A stretch of 64,000 nucleotides of DNA from Wuchereria bancrofti (Eukaryota; Nematoda; Chromadorea; Rhabditida; Onchocercidae), in assembly GCA_005281725.1 (NCBI GenBank), contig SSBO01000004.1, positions 1 to 64,000 on the forward strand. The letters are read 5' to 3'. Positions 34,484 to 48,373 of the stretch are shown piece after piece; position 1 is the stretch's first letter; every line of letters begins with the position of its first letter. The position numbers were made by a program, and so were the translations under genes. The notes beneath the pieces are model-generated. The model saw only the letters and a program-made list of their open reading frames with translations, searched no databases and was not told where the DNA came from.

Positions 34484-37400
34484 TTACTGTTTATCACAAA
34501 AAAGTGGTAGGGTTCCAGTCAGAGGTTCTTGCTTTGAGCAAATTTCGCTTATACTGAGATCAAGTCGAGAAGCCCAATCAACGCATTTCTCATACAACAT
34601 TAACATACAGTACGCATCTAACGCTGCATATCGTAACTGAAAAAAAAAAAAGAACATAAGTAGTAATTATCATCATCCAATTGAAATGGTTAAGAGTAAC
34701 TCACCGGAGACCTAAAGCTTTGATCTTGAAACTTCTTAGAAATCTTAGAGTACAGCAATAGCTAGTAACTGATGAAAGATTAAGGTACAGATGATTCTGA
34801 ACATGAAAACAAAAAATTCTTTAAATATTCTGCGTTTTTTCCAAATCATTTTATGGGAATGTTAAAAATGTTATTTTGTTAGTGAAAAAAAAATCGAAAA
34901 AAATATGTTTAATTGATTTTTACTTTCCCAAAACATCACTTAATAAAAGTATCATCCAATTTTAGGTGTCATTTTCGAAGAAAACGATTTTATGAAATAC
35001 CTGCAAGTCTCGAAGTGGACGTCGATCCCAAACAGAACATTGCTCTGTTTTGTCTAATGGTTTACCTAACACCCGTTCGCATAATGCTGATAAACCTCTG
35101 ATTTCTTTTAATAATGGATTTTCTTCAACAACTTTCATGTCTTGTTCGTCTTCCTTTGGTTTCGACTAGAAAAATAAAAACATAATGTTTATATGATATG
35201 AAAAAAAAATCTATTTCAATCTCAAACAGAAGAAAATGTTATGATAATGAAAAGGATAAACTCACTAAACTAAATTATAAGATCAACTTCTTATATTTTC
35301 TTAAAGAATTAATACTGCGATAAAATGGTTAGCAGAAAAGCATCAGACTGAAACCATCAAGCTAATTAATAAAAAAAATGATAAAATGGCAACGAAAAAT
35401 GTCATATCAATTGAAATGAAATACTTTCAGTCTCATCATGAAATAACTGCAAGATAATCATCGGCATTCCTTTAATTTCAGTCTGTTATTGAAATTCATA
35501 TTAACTTGAATACAATTTAAATTCAAAAAATACTCAGAATTTGGTATTCTTTCTTACTTCTCCAAAAGCTTTATATATAACCCTTCCCAAAAAGATTTTA
35601 TTTTTGAATTTAAAATGAATAGCAAGTTAATAAATCTAATCTTAAGACAAATTCAGAGACAGAGGATGAAAGATAGATACGAGGAAAAATAAAATTTACT
35701 GTAAATAGCTCTTTCACTTCCTCAATTTTTACTGATGTCGATGTCACATTATGGGATTTATTCATTACTTGGGATATATCAACTGAAACATGATTCAGCC
35801 TTGTTTTCACATCCTCTTTACAATTTGCTACGTGACTCCATGCGTTACCATCCATTTCAGTAGATACAATATCAGTTCTTACTCCTTCTGTACATTCCTC
35901 ACTTCTCTGTACTTTTCCCAGATAAAAAACTCCATCTAGATTTACATCGGGCCTTTCCGCACTTTCTTTCATTAACTGCAATAAAATTCCAGAAATCAAG
36001 TAAAAAAAAATTCTTTTCTAGAAGAAAATGACGAATTCTACAAACATTATTATTATTACTTTTCATAAAAAAAAAGAAAAAAAAATAGAAGAAAAAGAAA
36101 GTAACAAATTCTACAAACATTATTACTTTTCATGAAAAAAAAATTTTTAATCCATCGTAAATAAACAACACCAATAATGAACAGAATTAAAATTTTGTAC
36201 TAACCGATTTAACAAGTTTGCCAATACATATTAAATTTTTTGGATGATATAAAGCTGAACAATGTTGTACTGCACTTCGCAGTTGAATAAGATCTTCATC
36301 AAATTGATAACCTTAAAGATACATTAAGATATAAAACTTATGAAATATTTAGCATGCTTGCTTCACTGACATTATATCTGACAGTGCTTTGTCACATCTA
36401 ACTCTATCAATAGAACTATTTCAGATCATTCAGAGTAATGCATTTTGCAGTAATGAATTATTGTAATTGAAAAAATTAATATCGCGAAACAAACCTATTT
36501 TTAAAAGCTTCCATCCAACGAATAATTTCTCAAAAAAATTTACGAGTATATCAGGTTTTATTTCATCAACGTCTATTATAAATATATGACATGGTATAGC
36601 CAGCTGTAGAATAGTTGCTCTAAAAAACATCACAACAGACGTCACTTGTTTAATCGAATTGATCTACTCTTCATTATTTATTGTCTTTAATAATGTTATT
36701 TAAATTTTGCTAAAAAACTGATTTAAAAATGATATAAATATGAAATTCACTTAGTAGTACACAAGAATAAGAAAGAACAAATGACAAACAAGAACAGATG
36801 ACAAGAATTTATATTCTTCCTACAAATTTCATCATTGTTCAATTTTTTTCCACTCACTTATAGATTCAAAACATAACAATGATAAAAAACTAAAACTAAC
36901 TTGCTGTAAGAAACATAGGAAGACCATTCTGCATCTACGCCAACTGGTGGATAACTATCATTTGCATAATCTTCCAGCAGATTAGCAACACGTTTCAAAT
37001 GCGATGGATGTCGTACAAATTCGATTGGTTTTACTGATTCTGGTATGCTCAAATATGGTGGATTTGGCGTACGCGGATCCAAGTGTTCCTCTTTACTGTA
37101 AAATAACCTTAAGTATTTGAAATCAGACTTGAATAGCAGTTTACGAACATGTTTATTACACTTCTCATAAATAGTTTCTACATAAGAGTTGCTATATCAA
37201 TGAATAATATCATACCGACAAGAACGCTGGTGTTAGAACAAATGCTAGTTACTACTTCAGTGAGTTCCGATCGCTAGAATATACTTAATATATCAAAGGA
37301 ATAGCTTTACTATAGGAACTCACTCGGACAGCTAAAATATTACAAAAATTTATCAACCTTTTATGTGCCATATGCTTTCTGGCATCTGCCGGTATTTTGC

Positions 37401-40400
37401 AAACTCGCCACATTTCAGCACCCTGAGGATCTTTAAAGTCTTTGCCGAGTGTTTGAACGACAAATTTTCGCATAGATGGCCTCTGTGCAAGTATTGTCCA
37501 AATTACTTCATGCAAATTCTCAATCTAAAAAGAAAAAATTACATTGTTAATAAGCTAATGTTTTCAGCTCAGGGAGAACTATAAAAATATCTCAACTATA
37601 ATATTTGTTAGGATTAACTATATTTAGCTATATTTCTACTAGACCTTACTATATATATATTAGATGTACTAGATCTTGAAAATTTTTATTTTTAAAGATC
37701 TTAAAATCTTAAAAGTGAAAAAGTGTATACCTTCCATGTTTTTTCACAGTAATACTTCGCGGCACATTTCTTCACCAAATGATGAGCCCATTTAACATTA
37801 ATTCGATCATCTGATGGCGGTAATCCCCTTAAATCTCTCATCAAGGTTGAAAACGAATCACGAAATCCAACGTATGTATATGCTACAACTTTGCCGTTCG
37901 AATCGTTTTGCTTTACCGACCCCAAATAATCAACTAAAATTTTATTAAATATTACATTATATAACAAATTACAGGTATAGTATGTGAAGATTTCCAGCAA
38001 ATATTATCTAAGACTTAGTTAACTATATTTACATCTTCCCTTTGAAAGTTTTAAGGAACTATTAAATGAATATTAGAAATTACCAATTGCATGTTCCCAC
38101 TCATTCGGCGAACTAACTAATTTCTCCACCCGCAACAAAACTTCACGACATTTCTGTCGAAATTCTTCAGCTCGCTTTGCAGCAAATGATTCAACAGTAC
38201 CAGCACGTAAAGGACCCAAAAGAGCGGCCGAGTATAAAATTGTTGGATCGTCCAAATAACGTGAAAGCACTTTGTTACGAATGCAGTAATCAACAGCAGC
38301 AAAACTGGAAATCAAAAACTTACTTAGCTATAAGAAAATATTTACAGCTGTTAGTAACTTATGTCCTTATAAAAGATTTTGAAATCAAGTGTTTTGGATT
38401 ATAAAATAATGGAAGGAATATTCTCAGATTATAATGAAAGGTTGAACAAAACTTCAAATTAATTAAGTAAAAATAACTCCTTGTGAAATCGAAATTATCA
38501 CTACTTAATCATCAAGATTGTTAATATCTTCAGCAGCTTAGTGTATATTTGAAATATAGTGAAATAAAAGAGAATTAAAAAAAAAAACCTTGCTTTTCCG
38601 GCGGATGCAGCATCAGAAATAATTGTCACTACATCCTTTGGACATTTGTTGAAATTTAACACATAATCTGCTAAACTCCAAAAATTCGAATCGAAACTAA
38701 AATTTAGTGATACCACATTCCTCAAAATTCTGCATCGCTGCTCATCAGTGACACTTATGCAGATATTTGAAAACGAATCTTGCTTACGCTGAAAAACTGT
38801 TCTGATAAGATAAATTTGTAAATTATTAACAACAACAACTACTGCACTAAAAATTGATCCCGTTAAGGAATCAAGGAAACGAGGAACTGAATTTTTCATG
38901 AAAAAATGCTACAAGTTATTACATCTCAAAAAGTTATTGCACACAAAGTATTATACTTACGTCTTTTTCTTTCGTCTTATTTGAAGCACGTTCCGAAGCC
39001 AAAACGCTCATAAAAGCCTGCAAATTAACAGTAAAGTAGAGCGATGATTTACAATAGAAACAATTGAAATGATTATTGTGGAAGTGAGATCAATCAAAAA
39101 TAGAAGGCGTGTAAAAATTTTCGAATAAAATATACAACAATAAGATTACGAGGAAGTACTACTTTCTGACCTGTGCAATGAGAAAAATCAAATGGTAAAA
39201 TCTCGGTGTCCACCAGCTATTATATTTTGGACATTCGGCAGCAACAATGGGAAATTGTTCAATTACTGCCGCAAAAGCATCAATCAGAAGTTGTGGCTCA
39301 AATCTGCAAAATTTAGAAATTAATTAAGGAAGAAGAGTGGGTCAACATTATCCTAAAACACCAGGAAAACAAAAGAAAAAAATCTAAATCAAATTTGAAT
39401 TCCATATCTGAAGACATTTTGAATATTAGATCACAAAGAAATTAATATTGTGAAAAATGCAGCTTAAAGTATTTTTCTTGAAATATAGAGAACTACATTA
39501 TTGTTCAGAGGGATACAGCTCTTTCCTATTTATACTAATTTCAGGCATCTAAAGAGTTTCATAAATTAAATTAACAGTGCTAATATTTAAGCTCAACGAT
39601 TCATTCATTTGCTCAATGATTGAATTGGTAGATTTAAAAACCTTTTTAAAGAAAAGATTTATTATTTCTTAAAAAGAGAAGAAAATAAATCTTTTTCAAA
39701 AAAAGATTTCTTGTTTTTTAAGAAGAGAACCTCTGAGACAATTATTGAAATCTTATGAATAATTCAGCAAAGGAACAATTACCTGCTTACAAATAAATCA
39801 TAGCCAATTTGCTTTGTTGAAGGAGTGACGCGACCCTGCTTATCCGTCTTTACACGAAATGCTTCATCAATGATGTTACGAATTATTAATGGATCAATTG
39901 ATGATGATGTAGGCGGAGTAGTTGGTATTGATAGTGATGAAGCTATCACCACTGATGATGAGGTCATCTCTGAAATGTCCAGCACTGGAAATTGCTGCAT
40001 TTTGTTAAATTAGTGATGCAAACGATGATTCGTAGAACCGCTCCTGTTGATAACGGAAATTAAAATGGTATTAAAAATGATGCAACGAAGAAATGAAAAT
40101 ATCAACAACAATGATCATTGCAGTTTCCTTTAAAAATATTGAAAAAGAATGAGAAAGGGAGAGGGAGAGAGAGGGAAAAGAGAGAAAGAAATATTCCACG
40201 AAACGACGATTAACTTGATGTTATAATTTTGAAGAAATCATCCTCGAATAAAGAAAAATTATAAAATGCACAAAACTGATAGGTATACAACAAATCGAAG
40301 AAAAACGGGGAACTGTAAATATGAAAAACATGCAGTAATCCTATCTTACCGAATATAAAATCAAAAGCAAAAGTAGTTTACTAAAAGATAAGGCTAAGCC

Positions 40401-40545
40401 AATGAATGATCATTGCAGCATTTGAAAAAGATAGAGACGGAAAATGGCTACGTCATGAGGTCATTCGATTTCCTCACTCTCTAACATCATCCAATATGTC
40501 CTGACTTTGTCGTATTCTCATAAAAGTTTTCTTCTCGGATGACAT
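34484..40545 (-). CDS. mut-7: MUT-7/EXD3-like 3'-5' exonuclease
   Basis: Exons: 40545-40486 (tentative), 39994-39783, 39303-39171, 39017-38961, 38788-38589, 38304-38084, 37933-37731, 37524-37358, 37095-36901, 36619-36495, 36311-36205, 35975-35700, 35165-35001 and 34636-34484. All phases agree; about 757 residues. Without the first exon, an ATG at 40000 opens the same frame. The N-terminal ~470 residues look helical (FPIVAAECPKYNSWW, SAALLGPLRAGTVESFAAKR). The exonuclease domain has motif I VGVDAEW, a core strand ILQLAIPCHIFIIDV, motif II-like GYQFDEDLIQLR, GLSALCERVLGKPLDKTEQC and motif III YAALDAYCML (DEDDy). A 92-residue acidic insert (35975-35700) splits the domain. C. elegans MUT-7 is a mutator-focus nuclease acting in siRNA amplification and transposon silencing. 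The model stops just after the exonuclease domain, so the C-terminal Mut7-C region known in family members is missing or lies in exons I could not find. Confidence 0.8.
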
Positions 40546-40559
40546 CTTCTTGATCGGAT

Positions 40560-40570
40560 CACTGTGTCCT
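40560..40570 (-). other. Probable spliced-leader acceptor for MUT-7-like gene
   Basis: On the minus strand TTTTTGTTTTCTTAG ends at 40569, 23 bases before the ATG at 40545 (MSSEKKTFMRIRQSQDILDD). The exon ends at a GAT|GTTAGA donor in phase 0, matching the acceptor TGCAG before codon 3 of the next open frame. Confidence 0.5.
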
Positions 40571-41991
40571 AAGAAAACAAAAATATGATAAGGGAGAATA
40601 TGTTTGCTTAATGATAAAGTTTTAGATTTTACCCAGCATAATAATTAACGAAATGTCTTGTATTTGGAAGTAAGATGAAGTTTTGCAATGTTACATTTCG
40701 AGAAGATTTTTGTGCAATTCTTATTCTTCGCAGTAAATTAACTGTAAATGTGCATAAGTTTAACAATTTTAACAAAAATAAAACTAAAAAGCTTAGGAAA
40801 ATAAAAAATTTGAAGGATAATTACCAATTCAAATATTACATAAATATTATTTAGTAAATAAGAAAATGGAGTATTTTGATGTATACTTTTTGTTTTTGTC
40901 TTTCTTTTCTCTCAGCGGAATTACAAGCTAAAATAATAATAATATCCCACGTAACGTCACTAAGTGACCTTTTTTTTTCTTTTGTTTTTTGTATATTACA
41001 TTTGCAATATTACATTTCGAGAAAAAATTTTATGCAAATTTCTACTCTTCATAGTAAAATATGTATAATTTATAATATATTGAAATATGCACAATATATA
41101 ATGTATTAGTTTAAAAGAAAAAACTCTGTACAAGTAGAATTTTTTGAATAATTGTGACTAACATTAGCATAGTATAGTGAATAATAATTCTTACCCGAAC
41201 GTTCATTAAATATTATCGCTTCATATAAAACATTGTTGAATCATAGCACTTCATAACTTCAAATGATTCCAGATGACAACTAAACATTACGCAATCATTA
41301 AAGCTATACACAATATGCAACACATCACAGTAAGCGTATTTCACGGTTAGCCGTTCACGTATAATATATTACGTGACATATCTGAACAGTTAAGCACATA
41401 AAATATTCATCGGATCAAGTTAGATGCTTAATTTGTGATGTAAGGGAATTACTTACGTTAATTACAACATAAGTTAAGCTAAAAGGTTAGTTAGTTGTTA
41501 CATAAGTTAGGCTAACCAAAGCTTTGTCAATTTCTTTTTTTTTCTTTTCAATCCTTATGATAATGCATTGAAATAGTAATTTAACATATTTGAATTATTT
41601 TCAACATTCCATATAACATCTGATAACTTCAATGAATGATTATTTAATGTTTTTATTATTTTGTATTGAAACTATATCTATTAATTCCATGTTAAAATAA
41701 AGCAAACGCTGGTGTCATTAATTTGATAAACACTATCCTAATAATCTTCATGTTAATGCTATCTTTTCGATAATATCATTCTGATGCTATCACCAGCATA
41801 ACATCATTGCCAAATGTTCTATCATCTATTAATATATTGAATTAGCATTATCTATAATGTTTGAAAAGGTTATAGTTTATTTATGGATCTTATCATTTAA
41901 ATTAAAATATGCTGTTTTTTTTTTCTTTTTATTTTGAAGGATTATCCAGCACAGATATTTCGAAGGATTATCCAACACAAAATCACATTAA
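40571..41991. other. Divergent intergenic / promoter region
   Basis: About 1.4 kb between the minus-strand MUT-7-like gene and plus-strand deoxyhypusine hydroxylase, so it should contain both promoters. AT-rich, with no recognisable element beyond poly-T tracts. A purine-rich stretch (about 40150-40190) lies within the neighbouring intron. Confidence 0.4.
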
Positions 41992-44392
41992 ATGAAGATG
42001 CCAGGTGATTCTGAAATTGATCGAATTGGACGATTATTAAATGATTACAAGTAAAAACTCATTCATTTTTTATTTGTGGGCTCGATCGTCACATTCAGAT
42101 TAATGTTATGACGAAGATATAATTGCGATAGCGAAACTCATAGTGATGTATCTGTGTTAGGTAGGATTAATACATAGATCGCGCTGATTATGTTTGACTG
42201 TAACTAAACCAACGTTTTATACATTTTGGTATTAGAACGTACTAATGATACACATTTTATGGTATCTAAGTTTGATTTTCCAAGAATTTTTTTCTTTTCT
42301 TTTTTTTGCCTGAAACATATCAAATTTGCGGAATAGCGATGAATTTCGTTACATGCCAGAAATACTTTCAGGCAGCCACTTTGTGCGAGGTTTCGAGCTC
42401 TTTTCATTTTGCGTAATATCGGTTGTGATCGTTCAGTTGAATGGATTGGACGATGTTTTGATGATTCATCTGCTCTTCTGAAACATGAATTAGCTTATTG
42501 TCTTGGTCAGACACAAAATGAAGCAGCGATACCTATCCTTGAATCCGTCCTTCAGGATGAAAATCAAGGTTAGTGGAAAATTTGTCTTTATTTTGTTAAA
42601 TAAGTCAATCAACAATCAGAAAAGTTGACTGGATAGTTTTGAAAGTTCTGAAATGCATTTTTCAGAGATTATTGTACGCCATGAAGCAGGCGAAGCACTA
42701 GGAGCAATTGGTTCTTGCTCATCTGCAGCCGTCCTTGAAAAATACATTAACGATGAAGCTCAGACTATTGCAGAAACGTGTAGGTTAGCCCTGCGAAGGA
42801 TAATATGGCTTCAAGAAAATAAATGTGATCGTAAAGAAAATAAGAGAGAAAGTCCATACAATTCAATAGGTATGAAATCATTATTAAGGCTTCATTTAAG
42901 ATAAGATAATATTAGAATAGACTTAATTCATTTTGTTAGAAATATTGTTGCTATGAATTTAAGTGAGTCATTTTTGAAATTTGAGTTGACCGTCATTTGT
43001 TTTCATAGAATTTTTTTTCAATTTTTTTTACTTTCCACTGATTCTGCACCAATTTTCATTTTTATTAGGAATATTGCATGACCAGTCATTTGCTGTCTGG
43101 TAGAAAAAATGCAAGCTATTAATAAAGGACTCAAAATTGTGATTGATAACCTTTCTTATTCACTTACTATCCGGTTTATATTATCCATAAAAAAAAAAAA
43201 ACTTTCTGCAGACATTATAACTCGCAATTGTAGACCCAGCTCCTGCCTCATCTGAAACCAGTGTTGATAAGCTTTCTCTGATTTTAACAGATGCAACAAA
43301 ATCGTTATGGGAACGATATCAAGCTCTCTTTAGTCTTCGGAATATTGGCACAAATGAATCTATAAAAACACTTGCAAAAGGTGTCATTTAATATCTACAA
43401 AATTTTTCATTTTTAAAATTAACTTGTTTGGACTGATGACACAGTATTCGCTGCTTGGGACAGGTATGACAGAGCAATGAATCAGTTATTCTTCTTATGC
43501 TATTAGTAAAATCATCCGAGATTTTCCTAAGTCTTTAATAGCGGTATCTATTGTATAAATGCCACTTTATATTCATGAAATTTTTTTTTTGCGTTTATTG
43601 AGCTATATTTCATCACCTGATTACTGATATACATTTTTTATTGCTTTGAAGCTAATAGCTTTAAACATGAGCTCTCATGTAATCGAAGTTAATGCATGTT
43701 TTGTCTAATTTCAGGATTGACTTGTAGTGATAGTGCACTGTTCCGGCATGAAGTTGCTTATGCTTTGGGTCAAGCACAATCACCGGTAGCAATTGCGGAA
43801 TTAAAACATTCCCTGGAAAATGCAGAAGAAAATTATATGGTGCGGCATGAATGTGCCGAAGCTTTAGGAGCAATAGCAACCGAAGAATGTGAAGAAGTGC
43901 TGAAGAAGTTTCGAAACGATCCCGAAGTATATCTGATTTCATCTCATATAATGTACTCAACAATAGTGATAAAAAAAAATCTAGTAGACTGAAATAAACT
44001 GGAAAATGGACTAGCTTAAATTGATGTGAGTAAATTTGTATCTTGATGCTCATCCAATCAGACAATTTTTGTAGCCCTACTAATAATTGTCTAATTGCTT
44101 TTTGTCCTACCAGAACCATGCACGAACTGTTCGTTTATGATTTTCATTTCTTAATTCATTTTCCTTATTTTGGAAGAGAAGTTTGCTTGAGATCTTTTCA
44201 TAGACCTTTAATTATATCACAGTTACAACTGTAATAGATCATTAAATTAAGACAAACGAAAAAAATTCTTTTTTGAGCGTGAAAAGTAAATCTTATTTGC
44301 AGCGTGTTGTACGAGAAAGTTGCGAAGTGGCGCTTGATATGGCCGAATATGAAAGTAGTGGTCAATTCCAATATGCGTTAATCAATTCCTGA
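41992..44392 (+). CDS. DOHH: Deoxyhypusine hydroxylase (DOHH)
   Basis: Six exons: 41992-42050, 42372-42568, 42666-42869, 43234-43380, 43715-43926 and 44303-44392. Total 909 nt, 302 residues, the usual length of the enzyme. It is a HEAT-repeat protein with the four His-Glu dyads that hold the di-iron centre: [39 protein letters not shown] and [13 protein letters not shown]. These form two symmetric halves, each preceded by a [12 protein letters not shown] / [12 protein letters not shown] repeat. DOHH hydroxylates deoxyhypusine in eIF5A to give mature hypusine, needed for translation elongation; it acts in the cytoplasm. An in-frame TAA directly precedes the chosen ATG; a second ATG lies two codons on (41998). 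All splice sites are GT-AG with compatible phases. No defect seen. Confidence 0.96.
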
Positions 44393-45059
44393 ACATATAT
44401 TTGTGGAAATTTAAATTAGAAGATAGCCTCTATACTTATTGTGGTAATTGACTCTATACTTACTGGTAATTCTTCTTGTAATTTTAATGATCTGATGTGC
44501 TGGAATGTGCTAGGATGTTGGACGACATACTTTTTACAGCATTCTTTAGTAGACATTAATGGTTTTCTCCATATCGCTCGATTGATTTACCGTCTCTACA
44601 TACAGCGTTTATTTTGTTGTCACCACTAATTGGTTAGCTTCTATTATGTTGTGTTGTTTAATTTGATAAATTTTTTTGTTGACAATGGTTTTTAGCATAT
44701 GAGGTATTTATAATAAAGAAATATTTTCATTTTGTTTGCTTTCTAAAACAGCTACTTCTCTGTTGCTGAGTTTCTTTTATTGGAGCAACGGTAAAGTTTG
44801 CTATTTATAAAATTCAAATCCAATGTTAAGTGGTTCGACTGCAGTAAATGCATGTGTCACTCTTTCCTCATAATTTAATGTCCTTTTGTCAGCTTTTATG
44901 TATTAGTTGATTCTTTCGTAGTTGACTTATAGCATTGGTATTTTCAATTTATTACTGCAAACTTAATTTAAGTAAGCCAGCAATTTGCAGTTACCAAAAT
45001 GTCGCTTTTTGGCTCGTTACTTGACTTATAACTTCTGATTGTCCTGTAATTTAATTGAA
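44393..45059. other. Intergenic between DOHH and mitoribosomal S29
   Basis: About 670 bp, AT-rich, no gene seen. The two genes are co-oriented, but no acceptor close to the downstream ATG was evident, so an operon is not supported here. Confidence 0.5.
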
Positions 45060-48000
45060 ATGATCGCTAGTTTACTTCCACATTTGATCCGGAATGCTAC
45101 TTTTGGTCAATGCTTCGTGATTTGTAAGTTCAGTTATTTATTGTTGGAAACATGGGATAGTAGTGATTCCATTGGGTTTTTTCTTAAATGATATAATTAC
45201 AGTATTTTTCATTGCTTTTAGTGAAACGGACTCCATTAGCATCTTTGAGCAACAGATTTTATCGAATAACAAGTACGAATGATCCGGTGCGTTTTACTTG
45301 AAAAAAAGAAAGCAGTTTTGAATTTATAATACATTAGTGAAGAAAGCTATCTTTGGTTAGAATCATTACATAGATTTTCTTTGTAATTTAGGGGATGATT
45401 TTCATGTAAACAAAATGATTCTGAAGTTATTCGTTGTTTTTACATCATGGGAAATTTATGATGAATTTGTTTTTAAGTGCTTTTTTCCCAAAACCAAAAT
45501 TATAAACTAAAATGTCTTTAATTATGAACTAAAATGTTTTTTAAAAAATATTCACTTCAGATTGCTTTAACTGCTGGAGACTTAGGTCGCTTGTATCAGG
45601 TAAGCAATGAAGACATTGATACATTATATTATCGATATATGTTGCCTCCAAAATTTCGAAAACAAGTAGAAACATTGAACGAATGTGTTTGGCTATATAG
45701 GCAACCAACACTTGAAGCAACAGCATGTTTAAAGGTTTTACTTTTTAATTTCAGATATTATCGATGTCATTATTTTTAACATGTAGAATTGCGCGCATCC
45801 AAAACAAATGAATATGATAGGAATTTCGGGAATAAATTTTTAATTTACATTCTCATTACTTCTGGGTATTTATGCTTCAAAAGGTTTTGAATCATTTATA
45901 TTTTACAGTACTGAAATTTATATTTCACAGTGTCCATAGGCGGTGACATCAGATTGAAATATCATTGGAATATCATAAAATAAGGCAAAATTATGAGTCA
46001 TGGAATGTTCGAGCAATTTTTTTTTTCTCACTTTTAGTTGGCAGGCATAAACATTCCAAATTTACGTGTAGTGCTGTGGGGACGATGGGGCACTGGTAAA
46101 TCAATGACTGTTTACCAAACCATTTATCATGTGTGGAAACAAGGATGGGTGTTATTTACAATACCGAATGGTGAGCGTTAGTAATAATATTTGTTCATTT
46201 TTGTTATTTTTATCCAGTTTTTTTTTTTTTGTAATTTACGGTCAAAATTCTTCTAAATTAATTCCGATTCTGGGCAAATATTACTTGTCGACATAAATAA
46301 ATTATTTCTATATTACTTGATATATTTGAGTCGCCTACATTATAAACTTCTGAACCATATATTCGGGAATGTCCCTACTTTTTCTCATTTTTCTATGAAA
46401 GTAAAAATTTATTATAAATAATACTTAATATTTTTTTTTTCAGTGTAATTGAGCATACATAATGGTTTCTTATTACATGCATAATAAACTTAAATTATTG
46501 ATTGTAATTTCTTTTTATTTGTTATAATATAAAACTACGTTAGAAATTAAAATCAACTCATTCTTTCTTGCACTTTTACTTTCTAAAACAGTAGCAAAGT
46601 GAGCAATTCCACGTTATTCCTATGTTTTAAATGATATTCTGAGAAAAAAGTCTTCTAAAAACAGTAAGAAGAAAAAGAAGTTATATGATTATACAATTTG
46701 CAGTGATGACGATTATGAGAGATTATGATGAAGTGAAACCATCAACTTATCATGAAGGTCGTATTGATTTTCCTCTACTTGGGCATCAAATACTAAGAAG
46801 ATTCAAGCTAATGAATACACGGAATTGGGAGAAACTTAAGGTTTTTTTTTTATCATCGATTAGCTCAAATTTTATAAAATCTGAAAAATGGAATAAAAAG
46901 AGCCATATTTTTACAAATAAAGTGTTACCAAATTTTAATGAGATTCTAGGAATGTAAAGCCCAGAAACACTACAAATGGTCCAAAGTTGAGGAAACAAAA
47001 GAAGGAGAACCAATCACGAATATTGTTGATATTGTAAGACTCATTTTAAGTAAATTTCACATTAATTCTTTTATGATGACTTCAATTCCAATTATATTTG
47101 GTTGTGCAATTTATTTTTATATGGAAGAAAAATGAAATTGAATGAATGATAGCATACTTTATTTCAGGGTCTTTCTGCTCCTTCTTTATCATCAGATTGT
47201 GTTGGTGGTTTACTTCGAGAGTTAACGCATCACTGTAGTGCTGGCAGATTTCCATTGCTTGTGACAATCGATCATGCAAATTCTCTTTATGGCAAAACAA
47301 CAATGAAGGATAAAAATCATAAACTTGTGGATCCGAAATATTTCACTTTAATTCATCACCTTCGAAAGTTATTACGAATTGATTGGGTATGTCCATTCAT
47401 TTAATGGAAAAGGCATTTTCTAGTTCTATTTTCTCCTACTTTAGAAACTCTTTCGAAACTAAATTTTAGCTAAATCTACAGACCTTTATTTTTAAGACGA
47501 ATGGTGCATGCTTGTTGGTTGCCGATAAAAGGGAGGTAAGTGACGCACGTGACCACCTTACAGTACCACTGGAAACACCGCTGGAACTCTTCGGAGAGGT
47601 TAGTTTGCAATATATGAAGAGAAAATTCTATTTCCTAATTTTGTGCAGAGATATGAATTCCAGTGTCTTGAGTATTATTATAGGATATAGAAAAAGTAGA
47701 GCCTTTTATACCGATTGAAACGCCATTGTATACGTTCGAAGAAATGGATACTCTGTACGACTATTATCTTGAGAAGAATTGGATTGCTTCTGAATCAGGT
47801 AAAATTAAAATCTGGGAACGATTTTCCAGAAATTGTAAATGAAGAATGAAAAGGTAAATAGTAAAACTGAGATATTTCTCTGTTCAATTCATCTCCCAAT
47901 CTCTAATGAAAAAGTTAATCCGCTTATCCCGAAATTAATGGAATTGCTAAATAGAAATTTCATGTTGAATTTCGCAACATATCAACCACATTTTTTACTT

Positions 48001-48238
48001 TAACGCTTATGGATCTAACTTTAGGTCGTACAGAACGAGCAAAAAAAGAATTAAAATTCTTGAGTGGAAGGAATCCATACTACTATGAACGAATTTGTGC
48101 TTTTGTATGATATTAGAATAAAATTGTTTTTCTGCTGTTCAATTCTCTTTGATTAACAAATAATCAATATAGCTCGAATGTCAAGGATATTCTAGATTCG
48201 GAAGATCTAAGACTTCAGAAAATGACGAAACTCTATGA
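45060..48238 (+). CDS. DAP3: Mitochondrial small-subunit ribosomal protein S29 (DAP3)
   Basis: Eleven exons: 45060-45123, 45222-45286, 45561-45734, 46038-46170, 46704-46840, 46950-47033, 47168-47386, 47482-47598, 47684-47798, 48025-48104 and 48173-48238. Total 1254 nt, 417 residues, compared with about 400 for animal DAP3. The first ~40 residues are rich in Arg/Ser/Leu with no acids early on (MIASLLPHLIRNATFGQCF), like a mitochondrial targeting sequence. GRWGTGKSMT is a P-loop (Walker A) for nucleotide; LLVTIDHANSLYG is in the Walker-B position. Near the C-terminus, ELKFLSGRNPYYYERIC matches the family's EL.FLSG.NP.E motif. S29 is a GTP-binding protein of the mitoribosome small subunit and is also linked to apoptosis in animals. 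All introns are GT-AG with matching phases. Its 3' end lies about 135 bp from the convergent mrpL10 gene. Confidence 0.92.
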
Positions 48239-48373
48239 TTTATTTTACTGTAAGTTCTTTATCGAAAACGTATAACTCTTCTAACAAGATAACTTTTCGA
48301 AATGGGTTACGCTTTATTTAAGTTAAAGAATTCATAAAAGTTGTACATAAGAGCTAAAACATTATATTTCATG

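Noticed and set aside
43661..44119. 152-codon minus-strand frame
   Set aside because: Antisense to DOHH exon 5, which carries the catalytic HE motifs.
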